Counted from the stretch's first letter, positions 37,824-49,899 are shown. The stretch is DNA of 64,000 nucleotides from Holacanthus passer (GCA_025331565.1 JAFREQ010000011.1:14714001-14778000); one strand, 5' to 3'. Numbers and translations are program-made. The notes: generated by a model not told the origin, from the letters alone.

Positions 37824-39399
37824 CTACAACACATGAAAAAAAAGACATTTATGTTATGAAAAAGCATCAAAACCCTGTGAATAAGTATGCATGACATGTT
37901 GAACATCAGTAGATAATATCCTAATTTTACAGATTGTAAGAAGTTGATATTTACCTGCTCAGGTAGGTTTCCAACACAGTGGGCACCAAGTCTTAATGAA
38001 GCCTTATCACATGTAAATATAGAGACAGGAAAGGGATTAGAAAATGTGCCGCACACTTGAATGGATGCTCTCAAAGTGAATTCATTACAACCTGCATTTC
38101 AGTGAGGGCAACACATCAACTGTCTAATACAACTTTCCTTTAAAGTCTTGCATTGAACTAAAACATGACACCAGATAAAAACTACGTTTACTATTACTTA
38201 TTTCCATAGTGGTCCTGACCTGCCCAAGCTCATGACAAGAGAGCGCTGTGTCTGTGTCACAACATGGACTTCATGAAAATTGTGACATGCAAATTGAAGA
38301 TATTTCTCTCTTCCATGTTCGCCTGTGATAAAAACCAGCGAAGCCCCTTTCATAAACAGAAAAGAAGTGCAGCCTGTGAATTCATGCAGGCTTTTGGCTT
38401 TCACTGTGAATTAGTTTGCTGAAAATTTATACAAGAAAATCTTCAATAAGACTGATGTAGATCTTTTAGATTATTGCATGTTGTGTCTTTTACAGGACGA
38501 GATTCTGGATGAAATGTTTTGAATTCTATGTGATAGATAATATATTCAACTACCGGTTGCACAAAAGAGAGAAAAGTAGCAAATCCTCAAACTGTGAATG
38601 CTGCTTTAAAAAAAAGACTAAAATGATTAATCGATTATCAGAAAAGTCAGCACATTTTCTCTTGATCAACTAATCAGTCAAATATACCTTCAGCTCTCTT
38701 GCATTTCTGGAAATACTGAATTCTCGGATCAGTTTCCAGCTCAGACTCTTCTGCTTCAGTAACTTGCTTTTTGTCCCAACTGGCAGAAAAGCCAATTGTT
38801 CAGGAGCACAATGAGCTGACATGTGTTGTGGGGCTGAGCTCACACATCACATGAATCCATTAAAAAAATATATTCCACATAGTTGAATAGCATCTTTAGA
38901 CATGAACTCATCTTTTTCTTTTTTAACCTAATAATGATGCTGTATCATCTCAAATGCAGACACAACCCAGACAATAAACATTATTGTCTGCAGATTTTTT
39001 TTTTTTTTTTTGCTCAAGCTTCAACATCCTCTAAAATAAAGAATTAAAAAGAAAAATGCATGAACTTTCTCATTCAGGTTGATTTGATTATTTCTCTCCT
39101 AATGTGATCAGACATTTTTAAATCCCCTTGTAGCAGAAGTTCAAGCAACAAATGGACGGATTTCAACGTGGGTGTGCGGGGAAAAAAGCGACTTTTGCCC
39201 GCAAAAAGTTGACAAAGACAGATGAAATGAGCGGACGTGTGAACCGGTGCAGCGCCTGAAGATGCAGCTTTATTGTTACCATTGCAGGCAAAGCGTCCTC
39301 CTCTGATTCCTGCCGATGTGTTTGCAGCCCTTTTCTCACTCAACGCTGCCTGTCGGAGGCTGGTTTGTTGGGGTTCAGGCGACTCATGCGCGCACTTAC
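37824..39399 (-). other. prdm2 leader intron
   Basis: AT-rich DNA between the presumed leader exon and the start-codon exon. It includes a degenerate repeat near 38.55-38.69 kb (TTAATCGATTATCAGAAAAG block) and a T-rich run near 38.99-39.01 kb. No coding exon seen. Confidence 0.45.
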
Positions 39400-39540
39400 C
39401 TGCTTTATTTCACCGGGGGCTTGTGATTATTTTTTGTGCTCTACCTGCTTGCAATCTGCTGAAAATGGCGGATGGAGGCTTGAGTCGAAAGCCTCTTCTG
39501 TAACTCGGATCGTGGTGTAGTTGGGAGAGGCAGCCTGTCA
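39400..39540 (-). promoter_or_regulatory. prdm2: Probable prdm2 first (leader) exon and promoter
   Basis: On the minus strand a strong donor (AAAGCAG|GTAAGTG) ends an exon at 39400. The sequence just upstream is GC-richer with several CpGs and contains CCGCCATTTT (plus strand AAAATGGCGG at about 39462-39471), a YY1-type element often found just inside start sites. Splicing from 39400 to the acceptor at 37824 would put a leader in front of the prdm2 ATG. No TATA box seen; the exact start is unknown. Confidence 0.5.
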
Positions 39541-39547
39541 GACCCAT

Positions 39548-39548
<1 letters not shown>

Positions 39549-39589
<41 letters not shown>

Positions 39590-39604
39590 GCACACACACA
39601 CACA
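39549..39604. repeat. (CA)n microsatellite, interrupted
   Basis: CA run 39549-39586, a TATG interruption, then CA units to 39604. It lies right beside the presumed prdm2 promoter. Confidence 0.95.
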
Positions 39605-39814
39605 GTGTTCAGTGAGGAGGGTTTTTGCAGGCTGCCTGGTGTCCCCCCTCCTGCAGGATCCAGTCCTGAGTCCTGTCCACCCTGCAGCCTCACAGGAAAC
39701 CAGGCCCATTAAGAACCTTTGCTCACATTCACGTGTGAGCATAAAGGGCCTGTAGGCTGGAGCCATGTGTGCATCCAGGATGTGAACTCAGTAAAAGCAG
39801 GCATTGAATGATCT

Positions 39815-40625
39815 ACCTGTGGTGATTGTGTTGTTATTTTTCCCTAAGGATGAATAAAAGCGAGCAACTTGTGTGAGTTAAAATATGTTTTGGTGTGATT
39901 CAATTCAGTTATTTCACCAGGATAATTCACTTAGCAGGCCCGTCAGTGCTGCTTTCCAAACCTGTGTGTTGTTATTAGTTTGGTGATTTGTTTTATTTTT
40001 CCCAAATGATGAATAAAAGCATGCAATTGTGAGTTCAAAATGAAGGTGTGGATACTCACCCACTATGTTTTGCTATGATTCAATTCACTTTTATTTCACC
40101 AGGATAACTCACTTAGTTGGTCTAATATTGTTTGTTTTCAATAAATGAATGCAGGACTTCCTTGAAAGCAGATCCAAGACTATTAAAAAACATCACACAG
40201 TTGTTACTGTCTGTTGATCGAATGTCAAGTGTCCAGATTATGTATTCAGTCTCTAAAATGTGGTGACAATACGAGAAGCAACTCGTCCTCACAAAAATAT
40301 CAATTTTACAAACAGGTGTTTTAAGTTACCTGTGCCAAGTGTGTTGTTATATGATGGTGAATTGTTTTGTTCCCTTATGTTCAAATAAAAGTGAATAATT
40401 ATGAATATGAGTTCAAAATGAATGAGTGAAAAAAAAGCTGCATAAACACTTTATTTTGATATGATTCAATTCAATTTGCTTTTATTTCACCAGGATTACT
40501 CATTACTTTCCAGGGAGTCCTGTGTTCATTTATTAAAGCTAACAATGAGACAATTGAAAAACATCACACAGTTGTTACAGTCTGTTCATCAAGTGTAAAG
40601 TGTCCAGATTATGTATTCAGCAAAC
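39815..40625 (+). repeat. Diverged tandem array, three partial units
   Basis: Three ordered copies of TGTGTTGTTAT ... GAATAAAAG ... GATTCAATTCA ... ATTTCACCAGGAT begin near 39830, 39968 and 40340. The last two also share CATCACACAGTTGTTAC ... AGTGTCCAGATTATGTATTC at 40190-40250 and 40560-40620, indicating a ~370-bp duplication on top of a shorter unit. Non-coding. Confidence 0.75.
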
Positions 40626-41465
40626 CACGTATCCATGTTCACTCGGTGGCCAGTTTATTAAGCACATCTATAGCTAAACATAATGTAGGCTAAAATAATA
40701 GAGCCACAATACATCCTACATTTATGAAGGTTATAATGTTCAGCTTCTGTTCACACTGTTTCAGAGAGCTGTCGATTTCACTTCATGATCATTTTTGAGA
40801 ATGTAGTTTGTGGTGTTGTTGTACTTTTAAGCTGACTTGTGCTGATAAATGCAGCAAACTGAATAGCATCAGTATAATACAGCTCAATGGCCCCACAAAC
40901 TACATCCTCTAAAAATGACCAGACATTCGAATTAACAAAATCTGAACATTAAAATCTTCATAAATGTAGGATCTCTTGGAGGACATCTGTATTAGACTGA
41001 ATTACTTTTACCTTAGGTGTTCCTAATGAACTGGCAATTGAATGTATATTTACCTGTGAAACATAATTCTTTAAATGTGCATGCAAAGATACTGTTCAAT
41101 GGAACAAAGTGTCTAATAGGGCTGGGCAATATGGATAAAATCAGGAAGACATGAATGTTGGTTTTGGTTATTTATAAACCTGTTAATTAAAGTCCTTTAT
41201 CCTGTTGATGCAAAACTCACATGAAGGTCCTCTAATGCTATAAAACAGTCCTGTTAATTGTCCACACTGGCCTCACAGAGAGGATTCTGTCGCTGCCATG
41301 ATTCAAACAGTATATTTATTTTCTCTCAGAATATATTGACGTATTGCCCAACATGGCCTCAACAGGGAGAAACTTATTAGTCTCAGAACAATAATGGCAC
41401 ATGTAAGGTTTCTTCTCAGGTGTCCACATGTGTGCAGGTGTGTGTGTGTGGCCTCTGTTTTCTGC

Positions 41466-41489
41466 AGTGTGTGTGTGTGTGTGTGTGTG
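41466..41489. repeat. (GT)12 microsatellite
   Basis: Directly visible perfect run. Confidence 0.9.
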
Positions 41490-44062
41490 AATGTGTTGAA
41501 ACCCAAATAAGCTTCGGTAGCACACAGTTCCTATTTGGATATGTTGCTCCATCAACTCTCACATACATTAGTGCTATCAGTTTTCAAAGGGCATGCAAGG
41601 TAATCAGGACTGTTATCATTATCTACAGGTGATGCCTGTGGCCACTAGAGGCTGCTGTGCGACCATAAACAGGCTAGTGTCCTCTTCAGGTTCAAGCCTA
41701 AGTCTGGAGATGTGTGAGCTGGGTAGATAATTTATGCTATGAATGCTTGCAGCTGACAGCAAAGCATCGCCTGTAATAATTAGCGGACGTGTGATCTATG
41801 TGTTTTCTTTCTGTGGCAAAATGTAAAATCCTTTCTACACGCTGGCAATCATGCAACAAAGTGTCTCTGTGCCTGTTTTAATTGCACTTTCTTACATATA
41901 CCCTACAGGACTAAAAGGCAACACTGTTCTTCCTGTTAATAATTATAAAAGGATCTGTGTTATACCTTCTTGAGGCGAGACTTGATGGATAAACTTGATA
42001 AACTTGATAGGACACACAGTCGGCGAGTTCTTACCCTGCAAGTCTGACATTTAATCCACCTGAGGGTACTCGGCCAGGGGTCTTATATTAACTGCATCTT
42101 CTGTTTCTTTCCATTTGGATTCATTCAAATATATCTTGCACAAGAAGAGTCACATTGTGGAGCCATCACGTACCTCATCTGCTCCTTTAATGTGTGTAAC
42201 CTTACTGCTTCGAACATCTCTCAACCAGATGTGCTGTCCTGTTTCACAAGCTTTCACCGCCTTACTGCTCAAGTAAATTCCTCCACCCCTGCTCCACCCT
42301 GATGACCTTCCCATGTCCATCAGGCTGACAGCTGTCACAGGTCCTCCTGCTTTTTTATGAGAGCCGTAACTCCTCGTCTCCCACATGAGGACGTCCATCA
42401 GCTACAAGTTTTCTTGAACAAATCTTGCTGGGTTTCCTGAGTGTGGGCCTCCCCTCTGACAATTCCTGGATGTCTATGGGGTCGTGATTATATTATTTGA
42501 ACCCAAAGCAATCAAATCAATAATTGAGCCGAGGCAGCCTAATATTACTGTTTGACAATACTTTAGGCTACACCAAAGACATACAAAAGGTCTGTCCTAA
42601 GGAATTTATTAGTTTTTGACTCAACAGTAACATTCCCTAAAAATACTATATCTCTGAACTGGATCTCTTTAACCAAAGCACACACATTTAGGTTATTCTA
42701 TGTGATCTCTTTTTGATAACTAATGTATTAACTAATGTAATATTTGTTTCACTTCCATTCACTGAGCCTCTCTTGAAACTGTTTGGAGGTCCATGTCCGA
42801 TTTTTCAAGTCTGTTTAAAACAATAGCAAGTGCCCATTATGAACTTTAAAACAGGTTTTGCTAATCTAATCATTCCCCCTGTTCATACTGGCCTTTAGAA
42901 GATCCTGTCTTAATGTGATTTCAATGTAAGTGATGGGGTCAAAATCAAAGGTTCCCTTTTGGCATAAAATGACAAAATGAATGACATAAATGACAAAGTT
43001 TATCTGAAGCTAATATGAGGCTTCAGTTGAGTTAGACAAATCAAATGGGCATCTTCCATAATTAGTTACATCATTACATTAGTTACATGATGATCTAAAA
43101 GGAGACCACAAGTGTCACGTGTACATCAAATTTCAGATCAATATTAAAAACTTGAAAAAATAAATGAGGCCTTTGGGTGCTGAGATCACCTGGCATTCAT
43201 GACAAAGACATTTCATCCAGATTTTCACAAAGAAACCAACTTCATACTGTGAATTAAACAACATGCATTTAGGCAAAATTGCCTAACATTGCCTGACATA
43301 AAATTCAATATAATCATGCTGTTACAATCTTCACTCCCATTTATTCCTCATTTATTTCAGACAGGCCCTTTCAAACAAGTGCAATCAAAAGTTTGCAACA
43401 ATTACAATGGGATATATTTACTGAGTGTGGGTGCAGTTTTAATACAGAACACAGTTTAAAGTTTTCATGTGGAACAGAAAGTCCCCCTCACCATCCTAAA
43501 AATATTGACTGTGTAGGATGAGCTGTGGACATATAGCTGGGACTGCAGCATGTCAGAGTGTGATTGATGGGAGGGCTCTCGGTCTCATGCTGCAGGACAG
43601 AAGAGGAAAAGTGATAGGTCTGCTCAGCTCCGAAACAGCATGGAGGCGTGTGATTTTTCATGCATGTAGTGGACTGAGCTGTATGTACGAGCCATGAGGC
43701 CAATGGCTCATACATACTGGCTAATGTTAGTTTGAACAACCACAAGAAATAAGATACTGAACATACCTGCATTGACCATCACTTTAATGATCCACAATTA
43801 AAAAGCTTAATAAATAACATTTTCATCATCCATACATTTCAGAATCAAAACATGATCACTCAGCTAAAATCAGAACATTCATAAACACTATCAAATACAC
43901 ATTATGTTTTACAGAGCATGACTACCATCTTTAGTCAAGTTGATCACATACTCGCATTCATCATAAACAACTGTGTCACCATTTATTGTAGTATGTTATC
44001 ACAAGCAGACAATAATCTACTTAAAGTCCCACAGGTCACATTAGGTCAAGACACATTTTTAA

Positions 44063-44724
44063 GATCAGAGGTGGAAAGCGTGCTCAAGCGCAATGTGAAG
44101 GTACTCGTACTTCATTTGAGTATTTCTATTATGCTGCAATACTGTAGCATAATATTGTATTTTTTACTTGACTGCATTTATTTGACACCTTTATTTTACA
44201 TTCAAAAAATTCCATGATCAGCCTGTAAAATATGATGACTTGGCATAGATTAAAGACACCATGTGGAGCTTTTGACTACTAGTAGCACCATGGAGTCAAT
44301 GTTGTTATGAGTGGGTCCCCATTTTGCTTGCACTGTGTGCATCTATGAGGACACAGACAACATGATGCACATTCCTGCCACTGGTTTCAATTTGCAGAAC
44401 AACAGTTGGTGGCGTTAACTCGCAAAGGAGGAGCAAAGTCATTGGAGCAGGTCACTGCTGCATCAAAAGAATGCAGGAATTTAAATATTCATAAAATCAA
44501 CTTTGCAAATGTGTTATGAGGATGAAATGCACCTTAAGGGGAAATACACTCTGAATGTTAACAAAAGTTTTTTGATGACAAGAAAACGTCACTATAGTTG
44601 CTGATAATACTTTAGCATTTCTACTTAAGTAAAGTATGAACAGGAGTTTACTAGTAGTGTTTCTACATTGAGGTATTCCTTTTTTAACTGAAGTAGAAGA
44701 TCTTAATACCTCTTCCACCAATGG
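44063..44724. repeat. Interspersed repeat with inverted ends and an apparent nested insertion
   Basis: The left end AGAGGTGGAAAGCGTGCTC and the right end, reading GAAGTAGAAGATCTTAATAC then CTCTTCCACCA, are inverted relatives of the 'AGAGGTGGAAGAAGTA' family. The central part (about 44247-44540: TTAAAGACACCATGTGGAGC, GTGGGTCCCCATTTTGCTTG) resembles a different common fish repeat, suggesting one element inserted in another. Confidence 0.55.
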
Positions 44725-45040
44725 TTTAATTATTATAGTGACTTTCTGGTTGTCTGAACCTTAGAGAAACTGGAGGATTTCCTGCGGAGGAGTTCTCTTA
44801 AGCAAAGATCCAATGCAGAGAAACTCATTCTGCTCAGTGCTTCAGTGGCTCCATACAAACAGCTACTCCATTTGTCAATTGATCTTCACTTCAGTGTCCT
44901 GAAACAGGAGAAATAATTGTAAGTGCAAATACACAGACCAGTGACCATGCTATAAGAAGTGATTTGAATACTTTACCATTTAAAAACGAATTATGAATTC
45001 AGGCACATTATATTTGGTGCATTGTTGTACTCGCTTGCAT

Positions 45041-45144
45041 TCAGTGCAGCTTCTTGGATATAGTCGTCCAAACAAATCCGATTGTGATAAAAGACATCAG
45101 GGTGAAGAATGCTGTACTGAGTAATGCCCCCCTGTTCACCAGAG
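45041..45144 (-). CDS. Transmembrane and tail exon of the acidic membrane protein
   Basis: The phase-compatible acceptor (TTGGTCTCCAG) before 45144 gives ALVNRGALLSTAFFTLMSFI followed by TIGFVWTTISKKLH and a TGA at 45041. This is one strongly hydrophobic helix followed by five residues. The phase fit and the helix together support the exon, although a different acceptor 10 bases upstream exists and would be out of phase. Confidence 0.72.
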
Positions 45145-47767
45145 CTGGAGACCAAAGCTGTCATTAGTGAAATCAACACTCGTAATTGCTACATGCAGTG
45201 ACATTTAACATTTCTGACTGTGAGCTCTTCAGCAGACGTGAACATGTCCTCCCAGCGCTGCCTGTGCCCCAGGGATCAACTGAGGCTTTTTCCCACTTAT
45301 TTTGTGAATTTTACTATAATTGGTAATAATTATATCCTGGAAATTTTTGAATATAGTACAAGGGAAAATTCAGCTTTTTAGGTGAGTAGACCTATGAGAG
45401 AAGACAACAATGGAAACCTGGCAAAGAGGCGCATGGTGGTGAAGTAATAATTAAAATAATCAAAAATTGCTCAGGTTTGGATTCTTACCCACAGGTTCTT
45501 CTTCTTCTGTCAATGTAACTGCAGCTTTAAAATCTTCACCGTGTGTCTTCATGCTGGTGCCATTGTCATCTTCTACAATGGTTTTTGTCTCAGTATCTGC
45601 GGCAGCTAGTTCAGGAGCTGTGACAGGTTTAAGTGTTGCAACTTGAACCTCTGTTGCAGCTGCTGGGATGTCCTCACCTGGATCCAGTACTTCCTCTGTG
45701 GTCTCAGATGTGGTCTCAGTGATGGACATGACAAGTGTCTCTGCATCACTGTCACCAGCTTTATTCTCCTGAGGAGCTGTGTCCTCTTCCTCAGGGAGAG
45801 CATCCGATTGGACGGTTTCTTCTTCTGTGTTATTCTCTGGAGCGTCCTCTTTCAGATCATCCAGGGGAGCGATGAGGGCTGGGTCTTCTGGGGCCGATTC
45901 CTCAGTAGTATGCACAATGACAGCAGGTTTTTCTGGGCCTGTTTCCTCTTGACCTTCCTCCTCTATGTCAAGTCCTGCAAGGACAACAGATTCCTTTTCT
46001 TCTGGTGTACTTGGAAGAGGTTCTTCCGTAATCGTCAGATCCCGTTGGGCGTTGTCTTCTGAGACTGCATCAGGCACCTCTGCAACTTCTACTTCTGTAT
46101 ATTCCTCTGGATCTTCTTCGTCTGGTTCTTCTGGGGAAACTATGGTGATCGGTTCTTCTTCAACTTCTTCTTCTGGCTCCGGCTCCTCTTCAGCAGGGTC
46201 CAAAGGAACAATGACAACTGGATCTTCTGTGTCTGACTCTCCTGTTTTGACTTGACCTTCAAGCTCTACAGGAAAGAGGGCATCATATTCCTCTTCTTCT
46301 AATGTACTAGGAAGAGGTTCTTTGTTTGTTGCTGGGTTGACTTCATCTTTTTCTTCCAGGACTTCCTCTTCTTTTGTCCATTCCTCTGGAGTTTCCTCCT
46401 CTTTTGTTTCTGACAAAATGCTCAGGACTGTTTCCCCTTGTTCGTCTTGATCCAGCTCCTGTTCAGGAGGTTCTTCTGGGAGCAACTCTTCAGGTGCTGT
46501 TTCCCCTGCAGCAGGTTCCCCTTGACCTTCCTCCTCTGTCTCAAGTTCTGCTGGGACAAGGACAGATTTCTCTCCTTCTGGTGTCAAAGGAAAAGGTTTT
46601 TCTTCTACTTCACTATTGTCATCAGGGACTATGAGTAAAGGTTCTTCTGGGGCAGCTTCTTTTTCTGCATGTTTCTCTGGGGCGTCCTCTGGAGCCGGAT
46701 CCTGAGCAACTTTGGCAGCTGCAAAAGAAGTTAGAGATTCAGCAGTACAGACATTTATTATGTTCTTTAAGTTAGTCAACAAAGGAAGCCTTAAAATCTG
46801 TGTTAATAAATATCAGAACAATAAAACTGAGAATTCAACACAGTGTATTTTACTTGACATACACATAACATATATTTATCGATACTATTATACTTTTTAT
46901 ATTTACATTTTTATATTTTTTTATCATTCCTAGAATCTTCAGTAATATGAAATAAAGTTACTCATTACTTTTTAATTGCCCAGATATGTCTGTATGTTTT
47001 TTCCATTTATATTCCACTGAACTCAATTTGGCATCATATACTGTATGTGAGTTTGTACTTAAAAGCTAATTGCAATCTGAAAGGCTCTGAGGTTAAGCAT
47101 CTCATTATGAGTAGCTGTTTTTCCCAAAGTAAATTTCAGACGACTCTGAAAATGGTATCAAACGTAATGATGCCTGATTATGTAACAGCAGATATAAGGA
47201 GGGTGTATGGTGATCAAGGTTGAGTTCAAATGTCTCACAGTGTAGAGCTCACTGGAACAGGTGTGTCATTGAACGGGCCACGGAAGTATTTTGAGATATA
47301 TTTGGTTTTAACCACCACATTCAGGAACAGGAGTTTTATTCTGGTTTTATGTGGGTGACTGAGGTCAGTTCCCAAACTGAATGCATATTTTTATTATTCA
47401 GAGCTAGAAAACACCTAAAGCAACATTTGCCTTTTCCTGTCTTAGATTCTGTTGACTCACAATCTACCTATTATGTAACACTAAACACGGGGTTACCTTA
47501 TTAAAAAAACACATTTCTGTACTTCTCTAACATATTTCTGAATTAAGTTTGCAGACTACAGTATTTCATGAAGCCTAATATCTTGAAAACACACAAAAAT
47601 TAGCTTTGCAATAATCTGATTGATCCAGAGCTGTATTCTAATAATAGTGATCAATAATTATATCAAAAGAGTTTAGTAGAAATTCATGGCTTACTTATTG
47701 GTGCTGGTGAGCAGAGCTGAACATGCAGGATCAGGGTCAGCAGCAGCAGAGAGGAGCCTGTGAGCAT
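45041..47767 (-). CDS. Acidic type I membrane protein at the podoplanin position; gene-level span
   Basis: Three exons (47767-47695, 46718-45489, 45144-45041) splice in perfect phase to 468 residues. The order is a signal peptide (about 1-22, hydrophobic SSLLLLTLILHV core) and a cysteine-free, Glu/Pro/Asp/Thr-rich ectodomain of about 410 residues. One transmembrane helix (about 440-462) and a very short basic tail (SKKLH) follow. The ectodomain has three imperfect ~95-residue repeats, starting near residues 65, 157 and 256, each opening with a KPFPLTPE / EPLPSTLE / EPLPSTPE block. Mammalian PDPN lies directly upstream of PRDM2 in the same orientation. It also encodes a small single-pass glycoprotein with a signal peptide and tiny basic tail, so a divergent podoplanin is the best guess. 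PDPN is far shorter and more mucin-like, and I see no decisive sequence match. It could equally be a fish-specific gene. Confidence 0.8.
45489..46718 (-). CDS. Acidic repeat exon of the membrane protein
   Basis: 1230 nt, acceptor TTTTGCAG, donor GTGG|GTAAGA. A single open frame of about 410 codons dominated by Glu, Pro, Asp and Thr with no cysteine. The repeats are detailed in the gene entry. The Ser/Thr content rises near the membrane (TTSETTEE, AATEVQVATLKPVTAPE), where O-glycans are plausible; an NGT sequon lies close to the end. The composition argues for an extended, highly charged stalk. Confidence 0.85.
47695..47767 (-). CDS. Signal-peptide exon of the acidic membrane protein
   Basis: ATG at 47767 begins MLTGSSLLLLTLILHVQLCS followed by PAPI, a clear secretory signal with a likely cut after the Cys-Ser or Ala-Pro region. 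Donor AA|GTAAGC leaves one base, matching the two-base start of the next exon. Confidence 0.8.
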
Positions 47768-49170
47768 GATGTCTGTCTAACAGAGTCCTTCCAACAACTT
47801 TCCAAAACTCTAATACAGCAGTCAGACCGGTGCCTCAGCTGTGAAGGAATATCCTGCAGGGGTGAAGCACAAGTGTAAGGTGTCAGCGTGGACACATGTT
47901 GAGAAGTGACACATGGATGGAAATACTGGGAGGCTGCTCCGAGGCCTGGGTGGGTAAAAAGAGAAACCACATGGATTTCTTCTACGAGACTACAAACCAG
48001 CCATTCCTCATCCCAGATCAGACGTCTAACAGTTTGAATACTTTCTTAGAACAGCTAAAAAGGTTGCATATAAAGCTCTGTAAAAAAACATTGAAGATAT
48101 TGCAGTTGCTTCAAGAAGTATTTACAACAATCTATTTTTGGTGCTTTAGTCTTTCTCACAGTGGACGGAGAAAGACGTTCATAGACTTACAAAGTGTTTT
48201 GCAAGAGCTGAACTCCTTTTTCCGAGATTTATCATGTTCATTTTTTGTTTCTCTATTTACAAATAAGGTCTTAGCTCTTTGAACACTGTGTCCAAGAATT
48301 ACTCATCCAGAACATGAAATATTTACACACTCACAGACTGTACTAGTAAAGAAATATTTAAAATTATGCCGTTATTATTTGGTACAGTTTGAAGAAAGAG
48401 TATGCTACCTTTCAATACTCCCATTAACTAGAGTAGAGCTTGAAGTAATTTTCAACTTTCTTTCACAAAGGCCATGCATCAGTTCACAGATTCTACTCCT
48501 CACTTTTAATGAAGCTGTTGGCGTTTCCACAGTGTGTGTATGCTCCACTGGTTGTATTTGGGGGTAATGTCACATGGTTTGGGAATATTAAAAAGTCTCA
48601 GTGTTTGTAACTTTTATAATTTTCTATTTACTGTGTTCATTGTCATGCTCCATAACACCAAAACAAATTTCCTTGACCCGGCAATGAAGCTATTCTGATT
48701 TGATCCGTCCTGATGTTCTACATCTAAATGATGACTGTATCTTATAGGTCTGACAACAGCAGACTAGAAGAGCTTGGATATTATTTATTCAGAGCAAAGA
48801 GGAGCCAGAAAACAAAGAGTGGAAGCAGAAAAAGTTTTACTTTAATCATACTGTATATTGTTTAAGAAATACCTGAATAAGGTATGTATGTTTATAAAGC
48901 TGTATAAGCATATCATTTTGTCAGTGTAGTAAAGCCCTTATATTGAAACCATGAAAGTGCATCTGTGTGTTTACATTTTGTGTTGCTAGTTCATATAGTT
49001 TTCTTGTTTTTTCCAGATGTTATTCAGATGAGTTGCTCATATTATGACGGATATTTGAGTGAAATAAAATTCCTGCTGCTGATGTGAAACTGAAATAACA
49101 TCCATGTAATATTGATGGATGTCTTCAGGAACAAAGCTCAAACAGCACATTAATCCACAGTGAAGTTACC
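47768..49170. other. Interval between the acidic gene and the foxj3 3' end
   Basis: The first ~100 bases right of 47768 are probably leader of the acidic gene. The rest is AT-rich with no recognised gene; a 128-codon plus-strand open frame (47896-48282) has no splice context or recognisable homology. Confidence 0.4.
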
Positions 49171-49174
49171 ATAT

Positions 49175-49180
49175 TTTATT
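49175..49180 (-). terminator. Candidate foxj3 polyadenylation signal
   Basis: AATAAA on the minus strand, the last good signal before the next gene. Other signals exist nearer the stop, so use of this one is a guess. Confidence 0.3.
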
Positions 49181-49758
49181 TCTTTAAGTGCCATTCATGC
49201 ATATTGGGGAAAGGGGTGGGGTGGGCGGTGGTATCGACAATTCTAATAACACTTGAGTTATTTTACAGCACTAAACGAATACAAAGAGTAGCTGTGTCAC
49301 CTCATTGGACAACAAAAGTAATAAACCGTGCAATAAACAAAAAAAGGACAAATAGGAGAAAAAAAATACAAGAAATGACAAAGACAAAATCAAAAAAAAC
49401 AGAAAAATAAAACACAAACCAAATATATATTATCAACACTGAAACACTGAATGTAGAACCATAGTACAGGTAAAAGGTAGTGTCACACAAAAAGCCAACG
49501 CATTTTCATCACATATATACAATATAGATATATACATACTGTCACCCTCTGATTGGACAATAACAAAATACTCTATTCTTTTACCTCCTCTCGTTCGTGA
49601 ATAAGACCCACCCCCTGCCTTGATACCCCACCCCCAAGAGGAAAAAAGGGATGATTGAAAAGACAGATATGTACAAGCACAACAACACACCAGCACTGAA
49701 TAAAATAGGCCCCAATCAGCAGTACTTGTTGGCAGTTCTCTCCCACATTGTAACAAGG

Positions 49759-49759
<1 letters not shown>

Positions 49760-49792
<33 letters not shown>
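49760..49792. repeat. T33 homopolymer
   Basis: Directly visible run of 33 T, an A tract in the foxj3 transcript direction. Confidence 0.95.
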
Positions 49793-49797
<5 letters not shown>

Positions 49798-49899
49798 TTT
49801 TCATCTTTTTTCCCACTAATAAGTAATCTCTCTGGCAGGTACATGTCCAGCGGAATTTAAAAACTTAAATCGTCTTTTGAACAAAAGATCTTAAATTCA

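Larger units (their letters stand above)
39541..44060. other. Interval between prdm2 and the acidic membrane-protein gene
   Basis: No gene recognised. The interval holds the tandem array at 39.8-40.6 kb, a (GT)n run at 41466-41489, a short 'GGGCTGGGCAATATGG' end at about 41120 typical of a fish hAT-like repeat, and AT-rich DNA. An 82-codon open frame at 42.15-42.4 kb (minus) has no recognisable homology. Confidence 0.5.

Noticed and set aside
39464..39503. Short plus-strand frame MADGGLSRKPLL in a good Kozak context
   Set aside because: Only 12 codons; the AAAATGGCGG is better read as a YY1-type promoter element of prdm2.
39521..39766. His/Thr-rich and Val/Cys-rich frames over the CA microsatellite
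   Set aside because: Produced purely by the CA/TG dinucleotide run.
45643..46255. Plus-strand open frames opposite the acidic gene
   Set aside because: Antisense shadows of a Glu-rich exon (GAA/GAG reads as TTC/CTC); Phe/Leu/Ser-rich with no other support.
47896..48282. 128-codon plus-strand open frame
   Set aside because: AT-rich, no homology or splice context; likely chance.
49204..49410. 68-codon Lys/Arg-rich plus-strand frame
   Set aside because: Generated by A-rich sequence near the end of the foxj3 transcript; no homology or structure.
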